Assembly: GCA_024644145.1 (NCBI GenBank)
Contig: JAHELO010000043.1
Coordinates: 1 to 9,312 of the forward strand
DNA: 9,312 nucleotides
Reading direction: 5' to 3'
Source of the DNA: Christiangramia sp.
GTDB taxonomy: Bacteria; Bacteroidota; Bacteroidia; Flavobacteriales; Flavobacteriaceae
The notes under the pieces are model-generated. The model did no database searches, was not told the DNA's origin, and saw only the letters and a list, made by a program, of their open reading frames with translations. Positions 7,253 to 9,312 of this stretch are shown here, in pieces (position 1 is the stretch's first letter; each line of letters begins with the position of its first letter). The translations under genes and the position numbers were made by a program.

Positions 7253-7279
7253 TTTACTCTAACCTGAGGTAAGAATCAA
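7249..7279 (-). promoter_or_regulatory. Promoter of the cysteine-rich gene
   Basis: On the minus strand a TTG (7279-7277) is followed after 20 nt by TAAATTTA (7256-7249), one base from the TAnnTTTG consensus. The spacing equals that of the operon promoter at 696-726. The leader would be only about 15 to 17 nt before the ATG at 7226. Confidence 0.6.
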
Positions 7280-7333
7280 TATAAATAGCTCTCTGTCAGT
7301 AATTAAAACACTTCGAGTACGTTATTTGTATTC

Positions 7334-7354
7334 ATATAGGGTATATATAGGGTA
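7334..7354 (+). repeat. Tandem 10-bp direct repeat upstream of guaB
   Basis: ATATAGGGTA occurs at 7334-7343 and again at 7345-7354, a period of 11 bp or about one helical turn. It lies some 60-80 bp upstream of the predicted guaB transcription start and some 55-75 bp upstream of the divergent promoter elements. Two same-face half-sites could bind a regulator of either gene. Only the repeat itself is certain. Confidence 0.5.
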
Positions 7355-7366
7355 ATAAATACTTAA

Positions 7367-8905
<1,539 letters not shown>

Positions 8906-8922
8906 TTAGCAATTATAAAATT

Positions 8923-8952
8923 AAAAAGCCCTGAAATTTTTCAGGGCTTTTT
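8923..8952. terminator. Bidirectional intrinsic terminator between guaB and the OmpH-family gene
   Basis: A perfect 12-bp stem pairs AAAAAGCCCTGA (8923-8934) with TCAGGGCTTTTT (8941-8952) around a 6-nt loop. The T-run on the + strand and the A-run on the left arm, which becomes a T-run on the minus strand, let it end both the guaB transcript (18 nt after the stop) and the convergent OmpH-family transcript (17 nt after its stop). Confidence 0.92.
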
Positions 8953-8968
8953 CTGTTATACTTTATAG

Positions 8969-9312
8969 CTAGTTGGATGGTTCTGTTATGGTAGCTGGTG
9001 CAGGCTGGATACCTAATTGATCCAGAACTTTTTCAGTAATGTCATCTTCTGGTCTGGAATATGCAAGTCCGCTGGCACCGGTGTGAAAGATCTGAGTAAA
9101 TCCTTCTGAAGTAATTACCTTTTGCATGGCGGCATCGATCTTGTCATATAGGGGGCCATTAAGTTCGTTTCGCTTCATTTGCATCATCACTGAAGCTTTC
9201 TGACGGAAACCTTTAATATTGTTTTCTATTTCTATGATCTCTTCTTCTTTTTCCTTTTTTACGGTTTCATCAAGACTGGCAACGGTTTCCTGATATGTTT
9301 TTACCAGGGATT
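8969..9312 (-). CDS. OmpH/Skp-family periplasmic chaperone, 5' end beyond the window
   Basis: The C-terminal 113 residues of an OmpH/Skp-like protein; the frame stays open to the window edge at 9312, so the start and signal peptide lie outside. Skp-type chaperones hold unfolded outer-membrane proteins in the periplasm. The visible part starts with a charged coiled-coil arm rich in Lys and Glu (about the first 45 residues, with ETVKKEKEEEIIEIE). It continues through the family's NELNGPLYDKIDAAMQKV and ends with the AYSRPEDDITEKVLDQLGI segment, close to the DIT..VL..LG ending common in Bacteroidota OmpH proteins, plus a short Pro/Thr-rich tail. A GTG at 9190 and the ATG codons just after it are internal and should not be taken as starts. 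In this phylum omp85 and further ompH genes often lie nearby, but none is visible here. Confidence 0.88.
   Translation of the reverse strand, partial: SLVKTYQETVASLDETVKKEKEEEIIEIENNIKGFRQKASVMMQMKRNELNGPLYDKIDAAMQKVITSEGFTQIFHTGASGLAYSRPEDDITEKVLDQLGIQPAPATITEPSN

Overview
The window reads as chromosomal DNA of a Bacteroidota bacterium, most likely a marine member of the Flavobacteriaceae. Three signs support this: AT-rich intergenic DNA, promoters of the Bacteroidota type (TTG, about 20 nt, TAnnTTTG) with no Shine-Dalgarno signals, and a run of families typical of that group (DUF4856 and imelysin lipoproteins, a FecA-like receptor with an N-terminal carboxypeptidase-regulatory-like domain, an OmpH/Skp chaperone). 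A Gramella/Christiangramia-like genus is plausible from overall protein resemblance, but this is an impression and not a search result.

Layout. 1-633 is the 3' part of a hydroxymethylglutaryl-CoA lyase gene. A promoter region (634-764) then starts a four-gene operon on the + strand: a DUF4856 lipoprotein (765-1970), an imelysin-family lipoprotein (2035-3165), an HTTM/vitamin K-dependent gamma-carboxylase-like membrane protein (3176-4537) and a TonB-dependent receptor (4515-6983). Gaps shrink from 64 to 10 to -23 nt along the operon. A small minus-strand gene (6984-7226) encodes an 80-residue protein with two four-cysteine modules; its stop codon directly abuts the receptor stop codon. A divergent promoter region (7227-7432) separates it from guaB (IMP dehydrogenase, 7433-8905). 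A bidirectional terminator (8923-8952) lies between guaB and a convergent, 5'-truncated OmpH/Skp-family gene (8969-9312).

How the genes work together. The operon looks like a surface metal-acquisition system, most probably for iron. Two lipoproteins carry Asp/Glu/Lys-rich lipoprotein-export-like signals and would sit on the outer-membrane surface. The receptor would import the ligand with TonB energy. The HTTM protein keeps the histidine and lysine that correspond to catalytic residues of the gamma-glutamyl carboxylase, which makes it the unexplained member.

The main new signal is regulatory. Two related imperfect palindromes of the form TTTARR-N4/5-YYTAAA bracket the operon promoter, and a third overlaps the -7 element of the cysteine-rich gene 6.5 kb away on the other strand. 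This suggests that one regulator, with half-sites resembling those of DtxR/MntR-family proteins, controls both units, and that the cysteine-rich protein is a fifth member of the system. guaB, the lyase and the OmpH gene look like ordinary housekeeping neighbours.
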